A stretch of DNA of 64,000 nt from Pelmatolapia mariae (taxonomy: Eukaryota; Chordata; Actinopteri; Cichliformes; Cichlidae). The position numbers and the translations under genes were made by a program. Under the pieces are notes generated by a model. That model had not been told where the DNA came from. It ran no database searches and saw only the letters and a program-made list of their open reading frames with translations. The stretch lies in contig NC_086242.1 of the NCBI RefSeq assembly GCF_036321145.2, positions 6,428,501-6,492,500 on the forward strand, read 5' to 3'. Shown in pieces: positions 1-12,488 of the stretch (positions are counted from its first letter, which is position 1; each line of letters opens with the position of its first letter).

Positions 1-3000
1 TTCCCCCTGATGTGTCACTGTGGTTTCCCCTCAAGAGAAGTTTTTTGATGAAATTAATTCATTGAAATCCGAGAGCAGCTAACTCAGCAGTAGCTGAATG
101 TATTTTTAATGCTCTAAAGGCCCGTTTGGTGCTTCCTGGCTGTGTCTCAGGTGTACACTGAGCTTCTCTAAAAAGACACATGCTTAAATTCCCCGTGAGA
201 TATTAGATTTGTGATGCGTTTGATGTTGATTTGTTTGATGTTACACGCGGATGTGGGCAGTAATAACAGGTGCTTTACACTGGTCAGGTAGCAGCACACA
301 AAGTTCTTTTTACAGCCTCATTCTTTGGTTGTTTTTGGCTGAAGATAATCACACAGATTCCTGCTAAATAATAATCAAAGTGGGGAAATCATCGTCCTCT
401 TCTAAAAGCAACTAAAGCAAAAATGCAGCCTGCACATAAAGTCATAAAAGCATGGTTGCTTTGTAATTTGCACTGGGAGTAAATTTATTAAATTTGACTC
501 TGTTGATTTAAAGCACAAGTCTCCTTTTTTGTTAGCTTCATACTCTGATTTTTTCAAATTTACTGCTGTCAGTTTATCTTAGATATATCACTCAGGCCAC
601 ACTTCACCGGCACCGAAACGCATCGCAGGTTAAAGGTTAAAAAGTGGCCCATGCACGCCCCGTATTTATCAGGTCACCTTAGAGAATTGCCTCTCCTTTT
701 CAGTTGATCTCTGATCATCTGGCTACACTTTTTTCTTTTTTGCTTTGTGAGTGTATGTGTGCCTATGTGCTCTCAAGGCTTTGTGTGCAGCCTGGTTGGC
801 CGGTCGGGTAAGATTCTGTTCATTCTGGAGTGTCGGTCAAATTTGCAACGAAGCAGCAGCGTTTCCCAGGAAAAGATCTGTGTTAGCTGACAAAAACACG
901 GCGTGTTGTGCTATTGCCACATTCTCACCATGAAAGAGGAACACAACTGTCAGGAGCCAAAAATTTGAACGGGGTCAGAACGACCTCTTGGCTGCAACAG
1001 CTTGGTCACAAACACAATTTTTTTCCCCCCTCTGTGTCTTATGAGATTTATTAATACCCTGACAGTGCATGTTTATAAGGCACAATCATGGTTATAAACA
1101 GGAAAATGTGCCTTTGAGAGAATGCAGCAGAAACACAGGTGGCCTTTAGACAATGGGCCGGGGTTCATTTCTCTACAGTGAGGCAGTGGGACAGAAGAAA
1201 GCACATGGCTGTGGAGTGAAAATTGGCGTGATTATTTTCAGATTCAGCCCGCCACCCCGTAGCTCTGAGCTCCGTTGTGGGCCATACTGGCAGTGGCCAA
1301 TATGGTAGGAAAGAAGAAGGCTTGGATTCAGCAAAAAAAAAAAAAAAAATTCCTCTCATTTGCTTTCAGAGCAGCTTCATCCTCCCTCCCACACTCCCTG
1401 CCACACTCTCATATCTCACGCAATTGATTGAAACCCTAAACGGCAAGATCAGGACGAGCGCAATCCAGCCTTTCTATGAATAGTTGATTGGATGTGATGG
1501 CGATGTGGTGTGTTGTTTCTTTAAGGCCATTTCAGGTCAGAGGGCGGGGGGCGGTGGGGTTTGGCGAGGGGGATTTTCGGCGTGCACGGCCGATGCTGCA
1601 GTGTGGCGTCTTGTGCTCGCCCACCCCATCTTTAGCTGTTTCGTATAGGCGCGCAGAGTCCTGTCGCTCGCTAATCAGGTCATCTGGCGTTTTGAGAACT
1701 CTCACACATACTCCTTTAGCTTTTTGTCTGAGAAGGGCTTTAAAATGTGTTTGTTTTTTTTCTCCTTACCCCCTTTTTAATTCGTCATTTATTTTATCGT
1801 GTGTGACAAAGCCACCTTGTCATGTTCTAATCTGCACAGATGGATGGTGTGTTAACAGTAGGTGGGCGTCTGTCACTGATTATTTAAGTTTTCTCTGGTA
1901 TTAATAATGTGGAAAACCATGAGATGTAAAGTGTGTCACTAGTGTGTGTATATCCCGAGTGCAACAGGCGTTTGTTTGCATGTGTGTTTGTTGCTCTGCT
2001 GTGCTTTTGCTGTCCCCACCAAACACTTCACATTTTAAGTCTCTGCATCTCAGCACAGGGCATTTAAGTGCTTGACCTAATTTCTCTGGCAGCGAAGAAT
2101 CCACTAGTGAAGGCCTTCTTCTGTGTGTGTTTGTGTATGTGTGTATGTGTGTGTGTATGTGCGCACGCGCGTGTTGCTCTGGGTGTTTCCTCCTTGCCTT
2201 TCTAACAGGAAGCTGATGTGGAGTTCAACTGAGGACAGGGAAAAGGCCTTTTCTTTCCACTGTGAATCATTTGAGAGAGAGAGAGAGAGAGAAAAAAAAT
2301 GAAAAAAGAGTGGAGAGGAAAAAAAAAGAGACCAGGCTGCTGCATTGATTCAGCCCTCTGCAATCTGGCCTGCCTCTCTTTCTGTCCCTCTCTCTTTTCA
2401 CTCTCTGTACCTTAGTGTCTATTTAAGTTTTTTTTTGTGTGTGTGTGTGTGTGTGGAGTTTTTCTGATTCCAGATGAACAGCAGTGTTCTGGAGGGACTC
2501 AGGGGTTTATGGAGAGTTCACAAGTCCTGTGAGAAGACTGGGTGAGGGTGAGGGGGTTGCTTTGTGGGTAGGAGTGCATATTCTTCCGGTTCAGTTATAA
2601 ACTAACTGCAGCAAAAAGGGGAGGTCCATTAAATACTTGGAAAGTATTTAAAGTATTTTTTAAGTATTTACCATACACACACAAACCGGGTTTATCAAGG
2701 CCAGTGTCGAGACACTACGAAGCATTTGCCCTTTGTATTGCTGAAAGCTAAAAAGTAAAGAACAAAAGATAAAAGTAGCCAATGAATCTTCTGAGTGATC
2801 TGCTGAGTGATAAATGGTACTGTACCACAGAACAAGAATGACTGGAAGCCGGCGTTGTAGATCAACTCGTTGGCATCCCAAAACCGTAATAATTTTGGGG
2901 AATAAACGTGAAATTGATTCATTTGGTTTGAAGGTCACTGAGTTTAAATTTGTTCTTAGACATATTTCATGTGTGATGACACTTATTCCAAGAACTACAT

Positions 3001-4676
3001 GCAGGCCAAGGCAAATGCTAGAAATGTTGAAACAGCATGACCTAAACCCTAATTGTAGATAATCTCATCTTCAAGGTTTCATGTACATATTTTGGTCTGG
3101 AGGGGTGGGGGTGGTAGGAATTAAATAAGGCCAGATACTCTAACTAAAAACACCTACTCAGCCTCTTTCATGTGTTTTTTCAATACCTTTTGAACTATCT
3201 ACAGACTGATCTAGAAACATCGTCACACACCCAGCAGCTGCCGAGAGACAGAAATATTCCAGAATACCTGTTTCGTAAGGACCGTATTGGTCCTTACGAA
3301 ACATGCTATTCATTAATGAATAGTCTAGTCTGCTCAAGGAGTAGTCAAGGAACCATTTTTTCCTTGTGTTTTAATATCTTGTTTGTGTGACTACAGCAGA
3401 GGGGTTTGACTTGCTCAGTAAGCAAGCCTTGGCCGGGTGTCTTTAACCCTTAATTGGACTTTGCAGCATTAGCCCTGAGGCTGTAACTTTGTGGACAGAA
3501 AAAAACCAGCTGAAGTCCTGAATAAATATGTCGAGTCAGCAATTTATTATTATTATTATTATTATTGGTTAGTACATAGTCTATATAGAAAGTGGTCTTC
3601 TCAAAATGTTGAGTGCAAATTATATAATTTCAATATGAGGTATGCTTGATTTTGTACACTCCGAGCTAATCATTTACAGTCAAGACTATTTATGTAAAAA
3701 ATAAAACTTTTTTTGATAATGCATTATTTATTGTCTGTCTATAGAATGCTAGCAGGATTAGCCTTAGCACTGAAAGCTGGACAGACACTGTTGCCTTTTT
3801 TTTTATTTAACTTTCACATTATGTTAACTGACATTAGAGGTTGGTATTTCATTTTAATCACCAATCCTGTTTGATGAAACACATGAGCCACCATTGAGAG
3901 CTCATACTAAATGTAAATGCCACCATACCTTGGTCACAATTCCAGTAAATCTTTTACAAACAAGCAGGCTATGCCCTCAGTGGTAAAGAGAGAGAGAGGA
4001 AGACTTACATTGTGCAGGTTTTTATAGCTGACGTGGTATAAGGAAGAAATAAAGGAACGCGGAGCACTTCAAGACACGGTATCATTGTAGTAGCATGCTG
4101 TAATGTAGATAACAGTAGGAAAACTGTTAAACTAACAGTAACTTGGTGGCAGCCCTGTTTTATTGTTAATGTACATGCAACTCTTTTACAGTGCAGAAAC
4201 AGTAAACGTAACAAGGCTTCTTGCCAGACTTAATTTCCACAAGTATCCAAGGGTCTGCTTGGGTCCCACTGTAAACTTCATAATCAGACAGTGAGCGTGA
4301 GGCTCCAGTTACACTTTAAAGAAGTATAACAGGAATGACTCCTTGTTTGTGGTGCGTTCAGTGTCCCTAACCCAACAGCAGGTATCAGGTGATGCTGAGG
4401 TCAGGGGAAAAGACTGAATGAGGGTGGGGTTGTGGGATAGATCACTTCTAAGCTGCAGCAGTGTCTGGCGATGCAAGAAAAGGAGACCCTTAGCTCTGAT
4501 GTGCTTGTGCCATAGATGCTAAAGAGTGTCCTCCTCCTATAGCAAGGTGTTGTGCATATTGCACTTTTTTAAAATAAAATTATATATAAGTTTGCTCTGT
4601 AAAGTTGCATTAAAGTGCAATAACAATTACATTAAAATTGTGGCTAATATTTGATACTACTTACATATTACATATT

Positions 4677-4711
<35 letters not shown>

Positions 4712-5180
4712 TACAAATTATTTTAGTTTGCTTTTGAATTCTTGATAGACAAATATGACGCCCCATAATGGGTAAAAGTTATAGTTTTTATGCTGATTTG
4801 AACAACTCAATCTGTACTTCATGACTTATATCAATGTCCTTTTTTGTATATGAAAATATATGTTAACAGATATAATTAATATTTATTCTTTATGATTGCA
4901 GTTAAACACGATTATTTAATGAAAACTAAAACTTATGGTTGAAACAAAGGGTAAATATTATTGTTCTGGTCTTCTGCCATACAGCGACGATATGTAGCAG
5001 CAGAAATGTTCCAGTAACGATGTGTCATTCCCAGCTTGTGCTGGCACACTGTGAGAGAACAGCACGCAACAAAACGGTGCACCACAAATCCTAATCAATC
5101 ACAGATCTCGATAATTTTTTCACAGTGCAGGTTGAAGCAACAGAGTGGCGATCATCCCCAATGCTAATTTGTAAACTGAC

Positions 5181-5186
<6 letters not shown>
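1..5186. other. Non-coding stretch, no gene recognised
   Basis: All reading frames are short and none resembles a known protein. The stretch holds small simple repeats: mixed GT around 2120-2170, GA at 2273-2291, GT near 2438-2455, TAT near 3543-3567, and AT followed by GT at 4677-4710. A pair of perfect inverted repeats at 3269-3323 is listed separately. The base composition is AT-rich, as expected for teleost intergenic or intronic DNA. Confidence 0.6.
3269..3323. repeat. Two adjacent perfect inverted repeats
   Basis: Positions 3269-3283 and 3289-3303 are perfect reverse complements (15-base arms, 5-base loop). Immediately after, 3306-3323 is an uninterrupted 18-base palindrome centred on ATTAAT. 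Two perfect inverted repeats within 55 bases are unlikely by chance in such sequence. No target-site duplication or known element end was recognised, so the origin is open. Confidence 0.7.

Positions 5187-5265
<79 letters not shown>
5187..5265. repeat. (CT)n microsatellite, about 79 bases
   Basis: An uninterrupted CT dinucleotide run. It produces apparent open frames of Ser-Leu or Arg-Glu repeats on both strands, which are not genes. It lies directly upstream of a possible splice acceptor and could serve as an extreme polypyrimidine tract. Confidence 0.95.
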
Positions 5266-5267
<2 letters not shown>

Positions 5268-5279
5268 TTTTAAGGTGCA

Positions 5280-5334
5280 GGGCAGCATATCGAGGAGGAC
5301 GAGAACCCACAGGGCCTCAAACATTGTAAAGCAG
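5280..5334 (+). other. Possible short exon of a non-coding transcript
   Basis: After the CT tract the sequence reads TTTTAAGGTGCAG followed by about 55 bases that end in AAAGCAG, then GTGAGC. This gives an acceptor-like AG and a good donor. The segment is open in one frame, but the peptide resembles nothing I know. It could belong to a + strand transcript running toward the let-7 cluster. This is inference from splice signals only. Confidence 0.25.
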
Positions 5335-5335
5335 G

Positions 5336-7429
5336 TGAGCATACAGGAAATCTAAATTAAGATAATGTATTGCTTAAAATTTCCATGAAATTACTTTGTT
5401 AAAACTCGTACAGTGACTTATGTGGATTGTTTGAAGGGCACAGAGATCCATGCTAATTTATTCAACACTCTTATGCCTGCTGAAAGGGTAGCATATATAT
5501 TTTTTGTATTATAATAAATGCAAATCAAAAACATCAATTTAAACCTATATAACTTTTCTGTCTTTGTCCATCATCTCTTCATAAAATTTTAATTATAAAA
5601 GGGACTAAGGTTTGAAGGCTGAAATGGGAACTGAAATTTAGTCACTGTGAAATCTGTACTTCGTAATGTCATTGAGGGTTTTCAAGTAGAGTTTGCTCAA
5701 AATGTATGCACACTCAAGGCATCTTTCCTCATCTTTTGTGAAAGTCAAAGTGGCAGAGTGACATAAAATGGGATGATTAAGAGTCAAACTGCACAATCAG
5801 ATTTGAGTGATGAGTCACAGTTTGTCCAACAGGACTGCCGAACTCGGAGATTCCCACTGAAAGCCACATGGGCCTGCCTATAGGGGTGGTTTTGTGTGAT
5901 AACTAATCATTTTGGTTCTGTTCTGTGAAGTATTTGATTCCTTGTAAATCAGAACAAATTACGTTGTCATGCATTTGTTGCAAAACTGAGTTTTCCATGA
6001 TCTGTGCAAGGAAGGAGAGGTTTTTTAGTTAATAAGGGCAGCTATGGTTATCCTTGGGCATAAAGTGTTGAAATAGAAATTAGAGGGAGACGATTCGAGA
6101 CTTCTTTTGTGCCAAATGAATGTGGGTAAACTTTGAAGGCACCTGAATGAATAACATTCTTGACGAAAACACAAGGGATTACTGGAATTATGTTTGTTTT
6201 GACTTGCATAGAATACCACATGGGTGGAGTTGGCTGATTCATTGCCATGAGATCAATATCAAGCTCACAAAAGTTCACTGAGTTTACTCGGACCACTGGT
6301 AATGTGATGTTCCTCTTAATCTTGTTTTGTGCTTTTTTTTTAAGTAAGAAAAAAACGTCCTCCAAACACTACTGTGTATTTCTCATGCAGTACTCTGCAT
6401 AGATGCCACAGTACTTACTGACTGTATTGAACAAAGTATCGAACCCTAAAGTGCTGTTGTTTTCCGGCCCCACGGTTAGATTAACTGCAAAATATTTGCA
6501 TGTTTCACACATCGGTTTTCCAGCACTTTCTCATAATTCAACATGACATGTTTAGTATGTTTGGAAGCATCAGGAGCTTCACTAGAACACGAAATAAAGT
6601 TCTGTGCTTTTGAACAGTGCTTGGCTGCAGGATATGCTTTTGACTGGAGTTGGACAAAAGAGTTCATTGTAATTTTCGTTTAGTTGTGAAAGCTCAGTTT
6701 GCTTCTGTGTGTGACCTGTGTCCTTTTTCTGTGATGAGTGGAACTAATATTTGACCCCTGACCCATGCACTTCTTCTGTTTTTTACCACTTAAGTTTAAA
6801 GTTAAAATCTTGTGTAAAAAATTAAAATGAATTGGAAGCAAAATATTCCAAAAATTAAGAACTTAATGCACTCAATAGGAAGTAGTCCTCTACAGTATAA
6901 TAATAACTTTATAATGTAGACTATTGATTAAAGCAGTGGTTTAATGTTGGAGCTGATCCAGGTGTCCGGCGATGGAAATTAAAAGTGTATCCATGTGTCT
7001 TATGTAAGCTTCGTGTTTTGTGTATAAATCTGGTACAAAGACATGTAGAGAGAAATGTTAATGTTAAAAAAAAGACAAGTAGAAAGTATAAAAATGTGTT
7101 TTGGGAGGAGTCAAAGAATAAAAAGTAGTAAGTACAATTTATATGAATATTTAAATAGAAAATCGCTAATTATTTAACCTACTGCAGTCATTGTGTTGTG
7201 TTATGTACCGAGCTTTTCAGGTCTGCAAAACAAACTTTAACAGATCAATAAAAAGTACTTGTAAATGGGGTTAGACGTCTGATCTGTCGCCTCGGTTTCT
7301 CCTCTCTCTAAATTTCCTCTGCTCTTTTTCTGCAGAGTTTTAGCTCATGTGTGACCTCTGCAGGTGTCACTCCTTATACAGCATGGGCAGCACATCTCAG
7401 CTTCATGTTTTTATTTAAGTGTGTGTGTA

Positions 7430-7476
<47 letters not shown>

Positions 7477-9817
7477 GAGAGAGAGTGAGTTCTGTAGCTG
7501 TAAATTCTTTAAATAAAATAACATCTGTACATCACATTAACCATCAAAATTGAACTTCTACACGTTCACAGAGTATTGGATCTAGGTCGCTACACTGAAT
7601 TGCAGTGGTTGGTCTACATCCCACTACATCCCTTCTTTGGTATAAAACCCTTCATTTGATAAATCCAGTTTAGTGGAGGTCCAGTAGGCAGCTTCTCTCA
7701 GGTCAGGTGTTGTCCATATGTGCGCGTGAGAGTCATCCTCGGGCTCCCACTAATCTCCTGCTTGAAGAAAGGGGATGGAGCAAAAGAGCTCTACTTTATT
7801 TCCACCCTAGCATGTTGTATTCTGTTAAAAGGCTAATACTTCAATATCAGAATGAGGTATTTTGTTACTGTGTCTTACGCATAAAACAATTTTAATTTAA
7901 TTGTTTTTAATAGTTGTTCCTTAAAACATTATAGTGAAGCTGAGGTTCTAATTTGTTTTTGTTTTTTTTTAAACATTCTTACACACTGTGCACAAGAAAT
8001 AAACACAATAGATGTGTACAGACAGACAGTTTATATGAAAAAGTTTCATTAAGGAAGGCAGGTACCGGGGGGAATCGCAGAGACATGGTCTTTTTTAAAA
8101 AACATTTTTTAATCCTAGGCTTCCCCGCAGTGTTTTGGCTGCATTCCTTTTTAGCATTTTAACTTTGTTTACATACTGTAGATTTTTGTTTTCATAACCC
8201 AGTTAACCCAGTTGTGGACTGACTCATACAAATATTGTATCTCAGTTTGAATACCTCAGCTCATGCTCTTATTATGAAAAACCTCAATTGGATTGTCTGG
8301 CTCTTTTCCATTTCTGAGGCTGTAAATATCTTACTCATACTTCCATTTTTGACATGAACTGTGATCGACTTGATTGTAGTCATTATTGCTGTTACTGATA
8401 GAGTAATTTGTTTTCCGTTTATTCATATAATTTATCTGTTATTTAGCCTTTGAGTTGTATTGCTCTGCCACTTTCTTCCAGTCTCTATTCATTTCTTTAC
8501 AACTCCATTTCCTATTCTGTGCTGGCTGGACAGACTTAAAAAGTGATTAGTCATTGGGGCACAGTCAGTATCTTTGCGAAAGCTAGAGTGTATTAACTAG
8601 TGTGTCATTATCAAGGATGAGTGGTGTCACACTTGATAACAGGAGCAGTTCACGTCCGCTGGCGTCCAGTTACAAAGTATTACAGACAAGGTAATTACAG
8701 GGTAAAGTTCAGTGCAGTGTAACAGTGTGATTTAGTAAGCACAGAATTACAGGAGAGGTGTAAGGTAATTTTATCTTGTGAGTGTGTGTGTGTGTGGGTG
8801 TGTGTGTGTCTGTGTTCATGAAGGAGAAGTAATCAGAGTGGATGACTTCTCTCTACCAGACAACTGGAATGAACTGTGCAATGGCAAAATGAATCTCTGT
8901 CTGTCTCTCTCTCTCTCTCTCAGACTGGGGGCTGCCCAGCCTCCACAGAGTGCTCGGCCACTGCTTCATTGTGGCCCGGGGCCTCATTTGAATGAGCCTT
9001 TAGTATTTTGTGTGAACAAGTCAGCGCCATTTGCATTTGTTCCAGTCACAAAGGTTTAACAGGTCAATAGGGACTCCCTGGCAGAAAACTAACACGCTAG
9101 GGTAACGTTTTTTTTCCTCCCACCCTCACATCTCCTCCATCACTGAGGTTGTCAGGCACCTAGTCATCTTGTTCTGAAACATGTAACTGAAAAATGCGGT
9201 GGCTATACATTTGAAAGTCTGTGTGTGTCTGCTCGTGTATTTGTATATGTATTTTAAGACGTGACTGCTGAATGGAGGGCGCAGGGTCAGAAAATAGAAG
9301 CTAATACTCTGACAAAAGTTTAATTAACATACAACTTATAGAGGCAACTTGTTTGAGGAGGGCTGTTTTGTTTCTGTGTGTGTGTGTAAGTGTGACAGAC
9401 ACCAGCACATTTCTGTCTGAAGCCCTGCAGCTTTATTTCCCGGTCCTGGAGTATTTAGACTCTAAAATTTTAACATGGTGTGGAACAATACGTGATGATA
9501 TGTGGGAGCTAATTGCACCTCACTAGCTCATTATAAGTGTGATGGCAGCATAAGTGACCATTGTGTCACTTCTAAAGAGATAAAGTAACACCTTCTTTTA
9601 AAGGGGCTCTCAGTTTGGTACTTGTCTTCTCTGGGAACACAACACGTTATAGAAAAAAGTGCTCCTGTATGTCCAAAACCAGAAATCTCTGTCATGTCGG
9701 TAGCATTCATAATGGAAAGTAATGGGGGCTAACATGGAGTCATTTTCTGTGTCGAAAATGGTTGTACAGGAAAGCAGCTAGTAATTGTTCTTATAATACA
9801 AGTGATGCAAACTTCCA
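5336..9817. other. Non-coding stretch, no gene recognised
   Basis: No recognisable coding segment, RNA gene or full transposon was seen. It contains an AT microsatellite (about 7435-7472) and GT/CT tracts around 8780-8920. The remaining AT-rich sequence is unremarkable. Confidence 0.6.
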
Positions 9818-9825
9818 ATGTCTTC

Positions 9826-10964
9826 TAGGGCTGCCACGATTACTCAACTAGTCACGATTACGTCGACTATCAAAATCGTCAGCGACTAATTTAATAGTCG
9901 ACGTGTCGTTTGAAGCTTTGTAAGACCCCAAAAGACGCAGGAATAAGTAGTAGGATTTAAGAGTGTAATAACGGACTGAAACAGAAGATGGCAGCACTGC
10001 ATGTGCAAGGATGCCAGCTGCCATTAAACCCCGAAGAAGAAGAAGCGGTGTCCGGTATCGTAGCCGTGTCCAAATTCAGGAACCGCATCCTCCTGTGCCA
10101 CATTTGTAGGCCGATTACGTTACAGCGACACGACGAAGACTGTCCAAATTCGAAGACTCAGACAAAAGCGGCCGACAAATGAGCCCTTCATTTCCCCAGA
10201 TTTGAAGGATGGGTCGGGTGTATACTTTGTGGCCCTGCTCAGTTTCCAACAATGGCAGCAGCTAGTTAGTTTTAATATTACTCTTATTATTCTTTCTGGG
10301 TCACAAAATAAATGTTTAACATATTTTCAGGCGAGAATGTAGCTGTGGAAACTTCAACGTTTTCGGAGATGTCTGTTACCCACCAGCTTGATAGGTAGCC
10401 GGGGTTCAAGGCTCACTAGAGCCGATGAGAACACCAGACTCCCGGCAAATCGTTTTCAAACCCACCGCCGTTTAACTCAGGTTAAACATGATATATAAGT
10501 CACTTAGATAACTTAAAAATCTTATTGTTTTGCTTTTTTCAGTATTTTATTTGTTCCTGAGTAAATTGGTTTGGCTGAGATTAAAGTTATAGTTTTTACA
10601 CAGCTGAATAAACGTCAAGCAGGCAACTGATTATCAGAAGTGTGAGATGCTTGAGAATATGCTCCGGTGTCCTGTTATATTTTAGATAGCAAGGAGCAGA
10701 CGGCTAAGTTTATTAAACTTCATCGAAACAATCTGCAAATTTCATTAAAATTTAATAAACTATCATCTTGTCTTTATTTTTAGTTAGCACATACCTTAAA
10801 CACTTAAAGCTGTAAGCTAATGATAGTTATATAAGAGCAGATGCATGCTGGTGCAATAAGCTGTACATTTTACGTCCAATGGATGCATGATCTGATTAGT
10901 CGACTAATCGCAAAGATAATCGGTGACTAGTCGACTATCAAAATAATCGTTTGTGGCAGCCCTG
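9826..10964. mobile_element. Non-autonomous hAT-type DNA transposon, 1139 bp
   Basis: The ends are TAGGGCTGCCACGA on the left and, read on the other strand, CAGGGCTGCCACAA on the right, which makes terminal inverted repeats. Longer subterminal inverted similarity is built from CGACTA/TAGTCG words. The element is flanked by a perfect 8-base duplication ATGTCTTC at 9818-9825 and 10965-10972. An 8-base target duplication is the hallmark of the hAT superfamily. No DDE transposase is present. The only internal frame of note is a 64-codon one at 9988-10182 with a Cys/His pattern (CHIC, then HDEDC). The element would have been mobilised by a transposase supplied elsewhere. Confidence 0.9.
9988..10182 (+). 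pseudogene. Short zinc-finger-like frame inside the hAT element
   Basis: A 64-codon open frame within the transposon has a C-x2-C-x8-H-x3-C arrangement near its C-terminal half. hAT transposases often start with a BED-type zinc finger, so this may be the remnant of the parent transposase N-terminus. It could also be a captured host exon, or a chance frame. No promoter or splice signal was assigned. Confidence 0.25.
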
Positions 10965-10972
10965 ATGTCTTC

Positions 10973-12453
10973 GTATTAAAATATTTTCATTTATCTGATG
11001 AAAATATTTGCACAGAGGTTCTCGTATTGGCTCTAACAAGGTAAAAATGCTTTTTTTGTGCCAGTAATCCTATTTTGGGAGAAGATCTAGAGAGAACAGA
11101 GTATTTCTCATTAAAGATTAATTGTTATTTTTGGAAGGATAGCAGAAGTGACTTTTTATGGCTCTATTTTCTTCTCAGTGTAGCCTCTGTCGCTTGGGTC
11201 TTTGACAATCCAAAATCAACAGCACAGTGAAACAGTATTTTTTTATTGACTACAAGCTTACATGTACTAAAACGAAAAGCTTTAAAAAAAGTTATCTTTG
11301 TACAAATAATGGGCTGTGCGCTTGAAATAATAGACTAATGCTGGTCCACCGCAGAATTTCCATCCACTTTATGTGGGTTTTAAGTGCAGTCAAAGCAGCA
11401 GTGTGTCCCAATCCTCAAAAATATTGTTCTGCATTTAAAATGTCAAAAGCTTCATTCCTCGTACCAGCCAAGCGTCCTGCTTTAAGACACCAGACAAGCC
11501 AGCAGCCTCCTGATTGCACGGCAGTCTCCTTATGCCGGTTTTATAGATTCTGAATTAGCTAAGCTTCAAGAATCTGGATGAGTTAAACATCGTCATCGCA
11601 GATTGCATACGAGGCTCCGTGTGAATATCTGCAATTTTCTGTGATCACGTAGATTAGTCCCCACTGCTATGATACTATAAGGAAACCAGCTGTGTCCTAC
11701 ACACAGACTCCACAACAATAAAAAATCATATAAGAACAAGGTGTCTGTGGTGTATGCAGGGGAATGTAATCCCCGCCTTAGTCTCAAAGACGTGGCCAGA
11801 GGCACAGACCGTTGATGTCATGGTGATCTCAAAAACTTATTCTTTTTTCATGTGTAATTTATTCGATAATAAATTACAAATGTACAGAATTTCTCACAGA
11901 TGTTGACTGGGATAAATAAGGTGGTGGCATTTTATTTCCACAGGGTCAAAGGTCAAGTTCACTATGATATAATGTTTATCTTTCTGCACATTAATCAACA
12001 TTATATGTAAGAGAGAGACAGGGGTTCAGATACTGAACTGGTTACTCTTTTTGAGTTCCCACATTCAAATAGTTTCGATTATATACAGTAGATCTTTAAT
12101 GCTGTCAGGTTGAAGCATTCGTGTCTTAGAATTTATAACATTTTTTTTTGCAGTAACAGCTCTATTATTATTATTTTTATTATTAGTAGTAGTAGTTGTA
12201 GTAGTAAATATTAATAGTCAAAATTAAATTAAATCTTCTACCTGTGAGTGTGTATAGGCACGAGCCTAAAAACAACCTGACTGGTTGTTGGAGGCTTACA
12301 ACTGCAATACTTTTATTTTTATTCATAAAAATATAATAACCTTCCAAATGGCAAATGGCACAGAACTGGTATTTACAGCAGTTACACTGTCCTGAAATTT
12401 TTTTATTTAGTGTATGCATAATATATAATAAGTCTTAATGCTCCATTCAAGGT

Positions 12454-12488
<35 letters not shown>

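Noticed and set aside
5091..5355. Frames of repeated Arg-Glu or Ser-Leu on both strands
   Set aside because: Produced entirely by the CT dinucleotide run.
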